DNA from: Leisingera daeponensis
GTDB taxonomy: Bacteria; Pseudomonadota; Alphaproteobacteria; Rhodobacterales; Rhodobacteraceae
Direction of reading: 5' to 3'
Assembly: GCF_019801465.1 (NCBI RefSeq)
Contig: NZ_JAHVJA010000001.1
Coordinates: forward strand, 496,001-560,000
DNA length: 64,000 nucleotides
The notes beneath the pieces were generated by a model. That model did not search any database and was not told where the DNA came from. It worked only from the letters and a program-made list of their open reading frames with translations. Made by a program: the position numbers and the translations under genes. Positions 38,561 through 47,895 of the stretch are shown here, piece after piece. Position 1 is the first letter of the stretch; each line of letters begins with the position of its first letter.

Positions 38561-39781
38561 ATGACCGACAAACCCGCACTGCGCGCCAAAGATGCTCCTG
38601 ACCTGGGCCGTTTTAACTGGGAGGATCCGTTGCGGCTCGAGGACCAGTTGACCGAAGACGAACGGATGATCTCTGCCTCCGCCCGCGCCTATGCCCAGGA
38701 AAAACTTCAGCCGCGTGTGCTAAGCGCTTATGAAAACGAGGAAACCGATCCGGAAATCTTCCGTGAAATGGGCGAAATGGGTCTGCTGGGTACCACTATT
38801 CCGGAGCAGTACGGCGGCCTCGGCGGCGGCTATGTTTCCTATGGGCTGGTGGCGCGCGAAGTGGAGCGCGTCGACAGTGGCTACCGTTCGATGATGTCGG
38901 TGCAAAGTTCACTGGTGATGTATCCCATTTACGCATACGGAAGCGAGGAGCAGCGCCAGAAATACCTGCCGAAACTGGCCACCGGCGAATGGATCGGCTG
39001 CTTTGGCCTGACCGAGCCGGATGCCGGTTCCGATCCTGCCAGCATGAAGACCCGGGCGGAAAAAACTGAAGGCGGCTATCGGCTTACGGGATCCAAGATG
39101 TGGATTTCCAATGCGCCGATCGCTGACGTATTTGTGGTCTGGGCCAAGTCAGAAGCGCATGGCGGCAAGATCCGCGGCTTCGTGCTGGACAAGGGGCTGA
39201 AGGGCCTGAGCGCGCCGAAGATCGAGAACAAGGCCTCCCTGCGCGCGTCGATCACGGGGGAGATCGTGATGGATGGCGTCGAGGTTGGCGAAGATGCGCT
39301 GCTGCCGCACGTGCAAGGGCTGAAAGGTCCGTTCGGCTGCTTAAACCGCGCCCGCTACGGCATCAGCTGGGGCGCCATGGGCGCGGCTGAGGCCTGCTGG
39401 CACGCCGCGCGGCAGTACGGGCTGGACCGCACCCAATTCGGCCGGCCGCTGGCAAACACCCAATTGTTCCAGCTGAAGCTAGCCAACATGCAAACCGAGA
39501 TCACTCTGGGCTTGCAGGCCTCGCTGCGCGTCGGCCGCCTGATGGATGAGGCCAATGCGGCACCTGAGATGGTCTCGATCATCAAGCGCAACAACTGCGG
39601 CAAAGCGCTGGAGATTGCCCGGATGGCCCGCGACATGCACGGCGGCAACGGTATCAGCCTGGAGTTCAACGTGATCCGCCACATGGTGAACTTGGAGACC
39701 GTGAACACCTATGAGGGCACCCACGACGTCCATGCGCTGATCCTGGGCCGCGCTCAAACTGGGTTGCAGGCGTTTTTCTGA
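38561..39781 (+). CDS. gcdH: Glutaryl-CoA dehydrogenase
   Basis: A 406-residue FAD-dependent acyl-CoA dehydrogenase converting glutaryl-CoA to crotonyl-CoA in lysine, tryptophan and glutarate breakdown. [32 protein letters not shown] and the catalytic glutamate in [13 protein letters not shown] (about residue 385) are GcdH hallmarks. Two consecutive ATGs occur; the one at 38561 sits five bases after GAGGTG, while that at 38558 is only two bases away. A strong terminator follows. Confidence 0.94.
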   Translation: MTDKPALRAKDAPDLGRFNWEDPLRLEDQLTEDERMISASARAYAQEKLQPRVLSAYENEETDPEIFREMGEMGLLGTTIPEQYGGLGGGYVSYGLVAREVERVDSGYRSMMSVQSSLVMYPIYAYGSEEQRQKYLPKLATGEWIGCFGLTEPDAGSDPASMKTRAEKTEGGYRLTGSKMWISNAPIADVFVVWAKSEAHGGKIRGFVLDKGLKGLSAPKIENKASLRASITGEIVMDGVEVGEDALLPHVQGLKGPFGCLNRARYGISWGAMGAAEACWHAARQYGLDRTQFGRPLANTQLFQLKLANMQTEITLGLQASLRVGRLMDEANAAPEMVSIIKRNNCGKALEIARMARDMHGGNGISLEFNVIRHMVNLETVNTYEGTHDVHALILGRAQTGLQAFF

Positions 39782-39785
39782 TTTG

Positions 39786-39824
39786 AAACTGCAGCGCGGG
39801 AAGAATGTACCGCGCTGCAGTTTT
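39786..39824 (+). terminator. Terminator of gcdH
   Basis: AAACTGCAGCGCGG and CCGCGCTGCAGTTT form a perfect 14-bp stem with a 10-base loop and a T-run of four. It begins five bases after the gcdH stop. Its 3' arm can also pair with 39835-39850, making an alternative hairpin. Confidence 0.88.
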
Positions 39825-40373
39825 GCAATATCGCTTTGCAAAGCTGCAGCAGTGGGGCAGAGAGTTAATTCCGCAAAGGATTGGAGCCTGCGCCCGCTTC
39901 TGAACTCACCGCCGGAGCCCGGGCGTTTCGTTAACACGGTTTCGGCTGGAGGTCTTGTTGCCTCAGCCCTGCTTGCCCCCGCCCTCCTGGGATTGGTTAA
40001 CGGTTTCAGTTAATTTTGCTGATTTTCTTGCGCCGCGGATGATTTTTTGACGATCATCTTGCGAAATCGCAAAGCTTCAAAATCGGCCGTTGGTTGGGGC
40101 GGAGCTCAGCATTCCTGCAAAGCTGAACTGCCGCACGAAGTTCTGACCTGCAGTAATTTGCGAAAACGCAAAATGCGCTTGGCAAAAATGCGTACGCATA
40201 AACGCAAGGTGGCCGGTTGGTTTGGTCAGATAATCTTGCAATTGTTGATGTTTTACAATATGTTAACTTTTTGGTTCGGCGGGCGCAAGGTGCAGGTTAA
40301 GAAAATTTTCAGGATCTGCGTCCAGCGACCGCAGATGTCTCGGCAGGGAAGTGGCGGTCACAACAAAAAACGA
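39825..40373. other. Gene-free region with three palindromes
   Basis: No protein gene is supported in this AT-richer stretch. It contains TTGCGA-AA-TCGCAA (40059-40072), TTTGCG-AAAA-CGCAAA (40157-40172) and the perfect 12-base palindrome ATGCGTACGCAT (40188-40199). A related TTTGCAAAG lies at 39835-39843. The TTTGCG/CGCAAA arms resemble operators of ScfR/RamB-type fatty-acid regulators, but no promoter-proximal gene matches. The sites may be remnants, or may control an unrecognised RNA. Confidence 0.55.
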
Positions 40374-40400
40374 AATCGGGCCGGAAATTCCGGCCCGATT
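40374..40400 (-). terminator. Terminator of the mttB-like gene
   Basis: AATCGGGCCGG and CCGGCCCGATT form a perfect 11-bp stem with a 5-base loop, followed on the reverse strand by TTCGTTTTTTG. It lies 20 bases after the mttB-like stop. Confidence 0.92.
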
Positions 40401-40420
40401 CAGTTGTGCTTCTGCTGGTG

Positions 40421-41971
40421 TCAGGCCGGAAGGTGGATGTTGAACTTTTCACGGATGGCCATGTCGGTCGCGGCATCAAACCGTGCAGCAGCCCGCTGTG
40501 ACAGGATTTCCTCCTTCTTCGCGGTGGCCTTGGCAATCAGATCAGGCTTGTCACGCTCCGCCCATTCCTTGGGGGAAGTACGGTCGCCGAGAGCCGGGTA
40601 GACATAGTCCACCTGCATCCGGCTGAGGGTCTGATCGGTGCCCAGGTAGTGGCCCGGTCCGCCCAGGCAAGTGGCGCGCATCTGGTCCAGGGCCAGGGTC
40701 TCGTCATTCACTTCGATGCCGCGGACACAGCGCTGCGCCTGGCCCAGAAGGTCGTTGTCCAGGATCAGCGATTCCAGGCAGAAGCCCAGCAGCGAGGCAT
40801 GCATCCCCGCGGCCTCATAAACCATGTTCAGCCCTGAGAGGCCGGCCATAACCGCAGAGCACATCTGTTCCCAGCCGGCCTGCATGTCCGGCAATTTAGA
40901 ATCCGAGGCGCCAGCCGCCGCGCCGCCCGGCAGATCGTAGAATTTGTGCATCTGCGCGCAGCCCGCGGACAGCAGCGCTTGTTCGCCGGAGCCGACTGTC
41001 ATCGCTCCTGTGCGCAGGTCCAACCCGAAAGGCCAGGTTCCGAAAATCGCCGGTGCACCGGGCTTTACGGCGTTTACGTAAACCAATCCGGCGAGACATT
41101 CGGCAACCGCCTGGGTGATTGCGCCGGCGATGGTTGATGGTGCAGTGGCACCCGCCATACCTGCAGACAGCAACAAGACCGGCATGCCGCCTTTGATGCA
41201 CTCCTCCATCACCTCGCAGGACTCGGTGGCGAATTTCATTGGCGGTACAACAAAGCAGTTGGAGTTCGAAACGAACGGCCGCTCGCGCCACTTGTCCTCG
41301 CCGCCGGCAATCATGTGCAGAAGCTCCAGGCCGGGCTTCACAAAGGCAGGCTCGGTAAAGGACACGCCAACATGCTTGGTGGTGCCGGCGGTGGTCGCGT
41401 AGATGGAGTTCAGGTCCATTTCCCTATTATCGGGAATATCGCGGCAGACCATCGGGCGCTGGACAAAATGGATATTGTCCAGCTGGTCGCAGATGCGGGC
41501 GGCGTCATGCAGATCCTGAACGGTGGAGTCGCGGTACACGCGGCCATGCACGTCCACCATGCTGACTGCGGCGCCGGCGGTGCCATAGTGCACTCGGCCG
41601 CCGGAGAGCTGCAGGTCGTTCTTTCCGTCGCGGCTGTACAGCGTCACGGAGCGGTTTGCCTTGGCAATGGTGTCCTCGACCAGCGCGCGGGGAAACCTGA
41701 TGCGGCCGTCATCGCCCAGGATACAGCCGGCGGCGGTCAGGTAATCGATGCCGCTTTGCGGGGCGTCGGCCAGGCCGATCTCTTCCAGTGCCGTGAGTGC
41801 GGCCTCGTGGATCTTTTCCATATCTGCCTGGCTGAGAAGTTTCAGCGCGGTGGATTCCATGCCGGGGCGGACCGGGCGCAGGTGCTCCGGCAGGGCTGCG
41901 GCACGGGCGGCACGGCGCGCGTTGCGCCCGCCGCTGCGGGCTGCGCGGGTGGAGGAGGCTTGATCGTTCAT
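40421..41971 (-). CDS. Trimethylamine methyltransferase (MttB) family protein, non-pyrrolysine
   Basis: A 516-residue MttB-superfamily protein (TIM barrel), with an Arg/Ala-rich start, YGTAGAAVSMVDVHGRV, PGAPAIFGTWPFGLDLRTG and DLPGGAAAGASDSK. It has no internal amber codon, so it is of the non-pyrrolysine type, which includes glycine betaine (MtgB) and proline betaine methyltransferases that pass a methyl group to a corrinoid protein. No corrinoid protein gene is adjacent. A quaternary amine substrate is likely but not shown. Confidence 0.85.
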   Translation of the reverse strand: MNDQASSTRAARSGGRNARRAARAAALPEHLRPVRPGMESTALKLLSQADMEKIHEAALTALEEIGLADAPQSGIDYLTAAGCILGDDGRIRFPRALVEDTIAKANRSVTLYSRDGKNDLQLSGGRVHYGTAGAAVSMVDVHGRVYRDSTVQDLHDAARICDQLDNIHFVQRPMVCRDIPDNREMDLNSIYATTAGTTKHVGVSFTEPAFVKPGLELLHMIAGGEDKWRERPFVSNSNCFVVPPMKFATESCEVMEECIKGGMPVLLLSAGMAGATAPSTIAGAITQAVAECLAGLVYVNAVKPGAPAIFGTWPFGLDLRTGAMTVGSGEQALLSAGCAQMHKFYDLPGGAAAGASDSKLPDMQAGWEQMCSAVMAGLSGLNMVYEAAGMHASLLGFCLESLILDNDLLGQAQRCVRGIEVNDETLALDQMRATCLGGPGHYLGTDQTLSRMQVDYVYPALGDRTSPKEWAERDKPDLIAKATAKKEEILSQRAAARFDAATDMAIREKFNIHLPA

Positions 41972-42403
41972 TCAAGGAGCCTTTCAGGAGGTTGTGAGTG
42001 GAAATCTGGTAATTTCAACTCAGTGCGGCCGGCCCCTGGCTGCACGGCCCCGCGCCGCGCCAATGGTGCGGCAGATGAGGCTGACTAGGCTTCGTTCTTC
42101 CTGCATGCGGACTCCTGTGACTTTCCCGGCAGTGTGGCATGCGTTTGCGATGTTTCTAGCACGATAACGACCTGGGTGAAAAATGCGACATTTTTTTCAC
42201 GATGCCTGAAGGGCGAGGGTTTTTGGTGCAGTGGATTGTTAAATTTTAGAAATTTTGACGCAACTGCCGCTGTAATTTACGGTTCACGCCTTGAAGGCCT
42301 GTTGGCAGTCTGACCCCGGGAACGAAATATTAAGCATTGTTGCTGATACTAGGGGGTAGGGGGATGGCGCGCTGAATGGTGCATTGCAGGAAGGCACAGC
42401 CAT
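41972..42403. promoter_or_regulatory. Divergent intergenic region of mttB-like and barrel protein genes
   Basis: No gene is supported in these 432 bases. An imperfect 25-base palindrome at 42176-42200 (GTGAAAAATG, CGA, CATTTTTTTCAC), with exact core AAATG-CGA-CATTT, lies about 205 bases before the mttB-like start and could be an operator. The rest is AT-rich leader sequence before the barrel protein gene. Confidence 0.45.
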
Positions 42404-42919
42404 ATGCCGATGGTTAGGAAGACCAAACTCTGCCAAGCAGTTGCTGCAGCGCTCACCTTTGCCGCATTCCCCGGAACACCCGTTGTTGCTGAAGATCCTG
42501 TGCAGCCCTTTATAACTTCCGTGTCGCATGTTTCACAAAATGCTTCTGGAAACGAGGCGCAGGCCTTTGAGTTCGGCTATGGCCTTGATTCCGACGGGGT
42601 CATTATCGGCGGCAGGCTGGCAACCGGGCAGAACGGACCGCTGACGCGCGCCGATCTGGCTGAAGAGACGCATCAGTTGCGCCTGCATGCTGGTTATGAC
42701 TTTGGGCCTGCAACGGGATTTGTAACTGTCGGCGGGCTGCAGGCCGAGGCATCCAGCGGCCGCCGTCACGGGTCGCTGTTCGGTTTCGGGATGCGGGTGT
42801 CTTTGAACCGCGCACTGCAATTGACCGGAGAAATACTGCATCATGAGGCGGGAGCCAAGGATGGCAGCGTCAGTCTGCGCGGCCAAACTCTGGCCGTGAG
42901 TGCTGCGTTCCGCTTTTGA
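42404..42919 (+). CDS. Small outer-membrane beta-barrel-like protein
   Basis: A 171-residue exported protein: signal peptide to about residue 29 (ending VVAED), then alternating amphipathic strands ending in a terminal aromatic (AVSAAFRF), as outer-membrane barrels do. GYGLDSDGVIIGGRLATG and LHAGYDFGPATGFVTVGG are strand-turn-strand units. It is related in plan to the next gene but lacks its proline-rich linker. Function unknown. Confidence 0.72.
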   Translation: MPMVRKTKLCQAVAAALTFAAFPGTPVVAEDPVQPFITSVSHVSQNASGNEAQAFEFGYGLDSDGVIIGGRLATGQNGPLTRADLAEETHQLRLHAGYDFGPATGFVTVGGLQAEASSGRRHGSLFGFGMRVSLNRALQLTGEILHHEAGAKDGSVSLRGQTLAVSAAFRF

Positions 42920-43156
42920 CTGTCTCCCGCGTGGCAGAGTGGATGGTGCTAGGAAAGGCAGGACCTTTTTTCAATGGCTTGGCAAATTTCCGCCCGCGCA
43001 TTCCGGCGGAAAAGCGCAAGCGGACGCGCGTTTTCGGCCAGTCACCGCCAAGTCAGAAGCTGTGAGTTCTGCGGTACTGGAAACTGCCAGACTAAAACCT
43101 TTTGTAGGCGTCAACGGCGCACAACTTGCGCCGGGACTGCAAAAGGAGAAGTCTAA

Positions 43157-43735
43157 ATGACTCGTTTCGTAGCTATGACAGCCATCGCAACCGTAATGGG
43201 CAGTGCGGCCTTTGCCGGCAATCTGATTGAGCCGGTGGTCGAACCTGCGCCGGCACCCGCTCCGGTAGTGGTCAATGAGGGCGGCGATTGGACCGGTTTC
43301 TATCTGGGTGGTCAGGTTGGCCAATTGGACGCGGATGCCAGCAACGGTGCCTCCGGCGATGACACCGCTTATGGTGTTCATGCCGGGTATAATTATGATT
43401 TTGGCCGTTTTGTTTTGGGCGGCGAACTGGACTATGACGCGACAGACCTGGATCTGGGCGGCGGTGCAACAGTCGACTCGGTGGCCCGCGCCAAGGTGAA
43501 AGCCGGCTATGATTTCGGCCGGGTGCTGGCGTATGTGACCGGCGGTGTGGCTGAAGCTGACAGCTCGCTGGGCAGCGAAACCGGCGATTTCTACGGCGTC
43601 GGTGTGGCCTACCAGGTGACCGACCAGTGGCAGATCGGCGGTGAAGTGCTGGAGCACGACTTTGACCAGTTCGGCTCTTCAGGCGTCGGCGCGGACGCTA
43701 CCTCTGTGTCGTTGCGTGCGTCCTTCAAGTTCTAA
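43157..43735 (+). CDS. Outer-membrane beta-barrel protein (OmpA-like/porin-like)
   Basis: A 192-residue protein with a signal peptide (1-20, ending AFAG), a Pro/Ala/Val linker (EPAPAPAPVVV near 33-42), and an eight-stranded barrel signature starting WTGFYLGGQVG and ending in the C-terminal aromatic SLRASFKF. The type is the Omp25/Omp31-like family of alphaproteobacteria. AAAAGGAGAAG precedes the ATG. It lies 237 bases after a shorter barrel gene on the same strand. Confidence 0.87.
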   Translation: MTRFVAMTAIATVMGSAAFAGNLIEPVVEPAPAPAPVVVNEGGDWTGFYLGGQVGQLDADASNGASGDDTAYGVHAGYNYDFGRFVLGGELDYDATDLDLGGGATVDSVARAKVKAGYDFGRVLAYVTGGVAEADSSLGSETGDFYGVGVAYQVTDQWQIGGEVLEHDFDQFGSSGVGADATSVSLRASFKF

Positions 43736-44039
43736 ATGGACATAGACACCGGCGCGGCACTCCTGTTCCGCCGCGCCGCTGGCCGCCCGTTCTGTACCCA
43801 AGGCAGGCCGGGCGGCCTCTGCTGTTTGAAGGCTGCCAAAAGACTTGGCGGAGCCGTTGCCCCGTGCTAAGCAGCCTGCATGAGCCAAAAATGCACCGCC
43901 ACTATCTGCTGCATTACCTGCTGACATATCAGCGGGCTGGTTTCTGTCGTTTTCATTTCCCTGACAAGTTGCTAAGCCCGCGCAGTGCGCAACGGGTGAT
44001 GCCTGCCGTGTTCGGCTGGGCATGCGAAAGGAACCAGGC
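43736..44039. other. Intergenic region with tandem GC-rich hairpins
   Basis: Two hairpins follow the barrel gene: GGCGCGGC/GCCGCGCC (43751-43777, 8-bp stem) and GGCCGCCCG/CGGGCGGCC (43781-43817, 9-bp stem). Neither has a T-run, so they may be a factor-dependent terminator or stabilise the barrel mRNA. The remainder is the cysS leader, with no conserved element recognised. Confidence 0.5.
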
Positions 44040-45422
44040 ATGGGAACCATGGACAGAGTGATCAAGCTGCAGAACACGAAGACCCGCAAGAAAGAGGTCT
44101 TTGAGCCGGTCGACGCCAGCAACGTGCGGATGTATGTCTGCGGCCCCACTGTCTATGACCGGGCGCATCTGGGCAATGCGCGGCCGGTGGTGGTGTTCGA
44201 TGTTCTCTACCGGTTGCTGCGCGAGGTTTATGGCGTTGAACAAGTGACTTACGCCCGGAACTTCACTGACGTCGACGACAAGATCAACGCCCGCGCAGCC
44301 GAGAGCGGTCGTGCGATCGGCGACATTACCGCCGAGACGACGCAGTGGTTTCTGGATGACATGGGCGAGCTTGGCGCGCTGGAGCCGAACCACATGCCGC
44401 GGGCAACCGAATTCATCCCGCAAATGGTGGCGATGATCGAGGATCTGATCGCGAGGGGACATGCCTATGCGGCGGAGGGCCACGTGCTGTTTGCCGTCGA
44501 AAGCTGGAAGGAGCTTTACGGCAAGCTGTCGGGGCGTTCCGTTGATGACATGATCGCCGGTGCCCGGGTCGAGGTGGCGCCTTACAAAAAAAATCCGATG
44601 GATTTCGTGCTGTGGAAACCTTCCACCGATGACCTGCCGGGCTGGGACAGCCCCTGGGGCCGCGGGCGTCCCGGCTGGCACATCGAATGCTCCGCAATGT
44701 CTTATGAACTGCTGGGCGAGACTTTCGATATTCACGGCGGCGGGAACGATCTCATGTTCCCGCACCATGAGAATGAAATCGCGCAAAGCTGCTGCGCACA
44801 CCCGGAAGGAGAGTTTGCCCGTTTCTGGCTGCATAATGAGATGCTTCAGGTGGAAGGCAAAAAGATGTCCAAATCACTGGGCAACTTCTTCACCGTGCGC
44901 GACCTGCTGGACCAGGGCTACCCCGGTGAGGTGATCCGGCTGGTGTTCCTGCAAACTCACTACCGCAAGCCGATGGACTGGACCGACAAGAAGGCCAAGG
45001 AAGCTGAGGCGACGCTGCGCAAGTGGCGGGCGCTGACCGCGGGCATCGAACCCGCGCCCAGTGCTGCCGCCGCGGTGCTGGATGCACTGGCCGATGATCT
45101 GAACTCCGCGGGTGCAATCGCCGAGCTGCACAAGCTCGCAGCAGCGGGCGATGCCGCCGGGCTGCTGGCGTCGGCACAAATGCTGGGGCTGCTGACCGAA
45201 GACATGGGCGCGTGGGCGTCTGCACCTTCTATCGACCTTTCCGCATATGAGGCAAAGCTGTTCGAAGCCCGTCAGAAGGCTATGGAAAGCAAGAACTTTT
45301 CGGAAGTCGACGAGCTGAAGGCGGCCTTTGTCGAAGCGGGACTGGAAGTACGGATGAGCAAGGCCGGGGTGGAACTGGTGCCGGGCGCCGGGTTCGACCC
45401 CGACAGGCTGGAGGCGCTTTGA
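44040..45422 (+). CDS. cysS: Cysteinyl-tRNA synthetase
   Basis: A 460-residue class I synthetase. [14 protein letters not shown] begins the conserved part; the HIGH-type motif is [13 protein letters not shown] appears as [10 protein letters not shown]; zinc ligands include the Cys of YVCGPTVYD and [18 protein letters not shown] chose the ATG at 44040, with AAAGGA seven bases before it; ATGs at 44022 and 44049 are alternatives. Its stop overlaps the cimA start by one base. Confidence 0.96.
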   Translation: MGTMDRVIKLQNTKTRKKEVFEPVDASNVRMYVCGPTVYDRAHLGNARPVVVFDVLYRLLREVYGVEQVTYARNFTDVDDKINARAAESGRAIGDITAETTQWFLDDMGELGALEPNHMPRATEFIPQMVAMIEDLIARGHAYAAEGHVLFAVESWKELYGKLSGRSVDDMIAGARVEVAPYKKNPMDFVLWKPSTDDLPGWDSPWGRGRPGWHIECSAMSYELLGETFDIHGGGNDLMFPHHENEIAQSCCAHPEGEFARFWLHNEMLQVEGKKMSKSLGNFFTVRDLLDQGYPGEVIRLVFLQTHYRKPMDWTDKKAKEAEATLRKWRALTAGIEPAPSAAAAVLDALADDLNSAGAIAELHKLAAAGDAAGLLASAQMLGLLTEDMGAWASAPSIDLSAYEAKLFEARQKAMESKNFSEVDELKAAFVEAGLEVRMSKAGVELVPGAGFDPDRLEAL

Positions 45423-47056
45423 TGGCCAAAGAGCGCCTCTATCTTTACGACACAACCCTGCGTGACGGGCAGCAAACTCAGGGCGTGCAATTCTCCACCG
45501 AAGAGAAAAAGCAGATCGCGCAGGCGCTGGACGGTCTGGGCATCGACTATATCGAGGGCGGCTGGCCGGGGGCCAACCCGACCGACAGCGCGTTCTTTGA
45601 GGAGGCGCCGCGGACCCGTGCCACCATGACCGCTTTCGGCATGACCAAGCGCGCAGGCCGGTCGGCGGAAAACGACGATGTGCTGGCCGCGGTGATGAAC
45701 GCGGGAACCCGGGCTGTGTGCCTGGTCGGCAAGAGCCATGATTACCACGTGACCCATGCACTGGGGATCACGCTGGAAGAGAACCTAGAGAGCATCCGCG
45801 CTTCGGTCGCCCATATTGTGGCCCAGGGTCGCGAGGCGCTGTTTGATGCCGAGCATTTCTTTGACGGATATAAGGACAACCCGGAATACGCCCTTGCGGC
45901 CTGCCGAGCGGCGCTGGAGGCGGGGGCGCGCTGGGTGGTGCTGTGCGACACCAATGGCGGAGCGCTGCCGGCGGAGGTCCATCGGATCGTCGGCGAGGTG
46001 GTCGGATCCGGTATCTCAGGTGAGAAATTGGGCATACATACCCATAACGACACAGAAAATGCCGTGGCCTGCTCTTTGGCGGCGGTGGATGCCGGGGCGC
46101 GGCAGATCCAGGGTACTCTGAACGGTCTGGGTGAACGCTGCGGCAATGCAAACCTGACCGCTCTGATCCCGACGCTGCTTTTGAAAGAGCCCTATGCCAG
46201 CAAGTACGAAACCTGCGTAAGCCAAAAAGCCTTGGCCGGTCTGACCCGGACCAGCCGGATGCTGGATGATATCCTGAACCGGGTTCCAGTGCGGCAGGCA
46301 GCCTATGTGGGGGCCTCGGCTTTTGCCCATAAAGCAGGGCTGCATGCCAGTGCGATCCTGAAAGACCCGTCCACTTATGAGCACATCGAGCCTGGCAAGG
46401 TCGGCAATGCGCGGGTGATCCCGATGTCGAACCAGGCCGGGCAGTCGAACCTGCGCAAGCGTTTGACCGATGCAGGGCTGACCGTCGACAAAGGCAACCC
46501 GGCGCTGGCCCGGATCCTAGAGCGGATCAAGGAGCGCGAAGCGGAGGGGTATTCCTACGACACCGCGCAGGCCTCGTTCGAACTGCTGGCGCGCAAAGAG
46601 TTGGGCCAGTTGCCGGATTTTTTTGAGGTCAAGCGCTACAAGGTCACCGTTGAGCGGCGCAAGAACAAGTACAACCGGATGGTGAGCCTGTCCGAGGCGG
46701 TTGTGGTGGTGAAGGTTGACGGCGAAAAACGGTTGTCCGTCAGCGAGTCGCTGGACGAAACCGGCAGCGACCGCGGTCCGGTCAACGCGCTGGCCCGGGC
46801 GCTGAGCAAGGACCTTGGGCGCTATTCGGCGCAGCTCGAGGACATGCGGCTGGTGGACTTCAAGGTGCGTATCACACAGGGCGGCACGGAGGCGGTCACG
46901 CGGGTCATCATCGACAGTGAGGACAGCCAAGGCCATCGCTGGTCCACGGTCGGCGTCAGCCCGAACATAATAGATGCCTCTTTCGAGGCGCTGCTGGATG
47001 CAATCCGCTGGAAGCTGATCCATGACAGCGGAGCCGGGCAGGCGGATGCTGTTTGA
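45422..47056 (+). CDS. cimA: (R)-citramalate synthase CimA
   Basis: A 544-residue DRE-TIM metallolyase: catalytic barrel with YLYDTTLRDGQQTQG at the start and metal histidines in IHTHNDTENA, then a LeuA-type allosteric domain in the last 120 residues. It condenses pyruvate and acetyl-CoA to citramalate, a threonine-independent route to isoleucine. IEGGWPGANPTD distinguishes it from LeuA and NifV. The frame opens at TTG 45419, but ATG 45422 is preferred. Confidence 0.93.
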   Translation: MAKERLYLYDTTLRDGQQTQGVQFSTEEKKQIAQALDGLGIDYIEGGWPGANPTDSAFFEEAPRTRATMTAFGMTKRAGRSAENDDVLAAVMNAGTRAVCLVGKSHDYHVTHALGITLEENLESIRASVAHIVAQGREALFDAEHFFDGYKDNPEYALAACRAALEAGARWVVLCDTNGGALPAEVHRIVGEVVGSGISGEKLGIHTHNDTENAVACSLAAVDAGARQIQGTLNGLGERCGNANLTALIPTLLLKEPYASKYETCVSQKALAGLTRTSRMLDDILNRVPVRQAAYVGASAFAHKAGLHASAILKDPSTYEHIEPGKVGNARVIPMSNQAGQSNLRKRLTDAGLTVDKGNPALARILERIKEREAEGYSYDTAQASFELLARKELGQLPDFFEVKRYKVTVERRKNKYNRMVSLSEAVVVVKVDGEKRLSVSESLDETGSDRGPVNALARALSKDLGRYSAQLEDMRLVDFKVRITQGGTEAVTRVIIDSEDSQGHRWSTVGVSPNIIDASFEALLDAIRWKLIHDSGAGQADAV

Positions 47057-47822
47057 CACCGATCTGACCGCTTGCGCGGACCTGGTGCAGAAAAGCGATC
47101 CGGACCGGTTTCTTGCCACCATGGCTGCGCCGGTTCCGGCGCGGCCGCTGCTGTTTGCATTGTATGCCTTCAATATAGAACTGGCGCGGGCGCCCTGGGC
47201 CAGCCAGGAGAGCATGATTGCCGAGATGCGGGTGCAGTGGTGGCGCGATGTCGGGGCGGAGATCGCCGAGGGGAAGCCGGTCCGCCGCCACTATGTTGCG
47301 ACGCCGCTTTCCCGGCTTCTGAGGCCCGAATTGGCCGCCTGTATCGATGGGATGGCAGAGGCGCGGCGCTGGGACATTTACAACGACCCTTTTGAAGATG
47401 AGACGGAGTTTGACCGCTACATCGACTTCACCAGCGGTTCTCTGATGTGGATGGCGGCAGCTTCCTTGGGGCCGGCGGAGGAAGCAGTGGTCAGGAATTT
47501 CGGCTATGGCGCGGGTGTTGCCAGCTGGCTGCGCGCGATCCCTGAACTGGAGGCGCAGAAGCGGGTTCCGCTTTTGGATGGCACCTTGGAAGGTGTGCAA
47601 GCTTTGGCGCGAAAGGGGTTGAAAAAACTAAAAGAAGCACGTTTTTCGAGGGCGGCTGTTTCGAAGCCAGCCGGGGCAGCGCTGCTCGCAGGCTGGCAGG
47701 CGGAAGCGGTTTTGAAACAGGCCATCCGAGAACCCGAGCGGGTTGCGCAGGGGGCCCTAGGATTGAGCGAGTTCCGGCGCCGCGCGGGTTTGATGCGGCG
47801 GGCGGTCTCTGGCCGCTGGTAA
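47022..47822 (+). CDS. Squalene/phytoene synthase-fold protein (NDUFAF6-like)
   Basis: A 266-residue protein of the squalene/phytoene synthase fold, as seen in LLFALYAFNIELARAP, EMRVQWWRDVG and GYGAGVASWLRAIPELE. The DXXXD prenyl-diphosphate motifs of true synthases are not evident, so it is more like the NDUFAF6 group, linked to complex I assembly, than a carotenoid enzyme. The start is uncertain: ATG 47022 overlaps cimA by 35 bases, and ATG 47046 overlaps by 11. Confidence 0.78.
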   Translation: MTAEPGRRMLFDTDLTACADLVQKSDPDRFLATMAAPVPARPLLFALYAFNIELARAPWASQESMIAEMRVQWWRDVGAEIAEGKPVRRHYVATPLSRLLRPELAACIDGMAEARRWDIYNDPFEDETEFDRYIDFTSGSLMWMAAASLGPAEEAVVRNFGYGAGVASWLRAIPELEAQKRVPLLDGTLEGVQALARKGLKKLKEARFSRAAVSKPAGAALLAGWQAEAVLKQAIREPERVAQGALGLSEFRRRAGLMRRAVSGRW

Positions 47823-47840
47823 GGAGACGCCGTAAAGAAG

Positions 47841-47865
47841 GACGCCCGTTTGGGCGCTCTTTTTT
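47841..47865 (+). terminator. Terminator of the cysS-cimA-squalene-fold operon
   Basis: CGCCC-GTTT-GGGCG stem-loop followed by CTCTTTTTT, 20 bases after the stop of the squalene-fold gene. The stem is only 5 bp, but the T-run is good. Confidence 0.75.
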
Positions 47866-47895
47866 GAATTTGTCCGTGTTTCCGGACTGGACCTG

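Noticed and set aside
40047-40601. A 184-codon forward frame starting in the gene-free region
   Set aside because: It runs through the mttB terminator and into the mttB coding region on the other strand; composition is unlike a real protein.
40421-41971. MttB as a pyrrolysine-containing enzyme
   Set aside because: The frame has no in-frame amber codon and no pyl genes are visible, so it is the non-pyrrolysine type.
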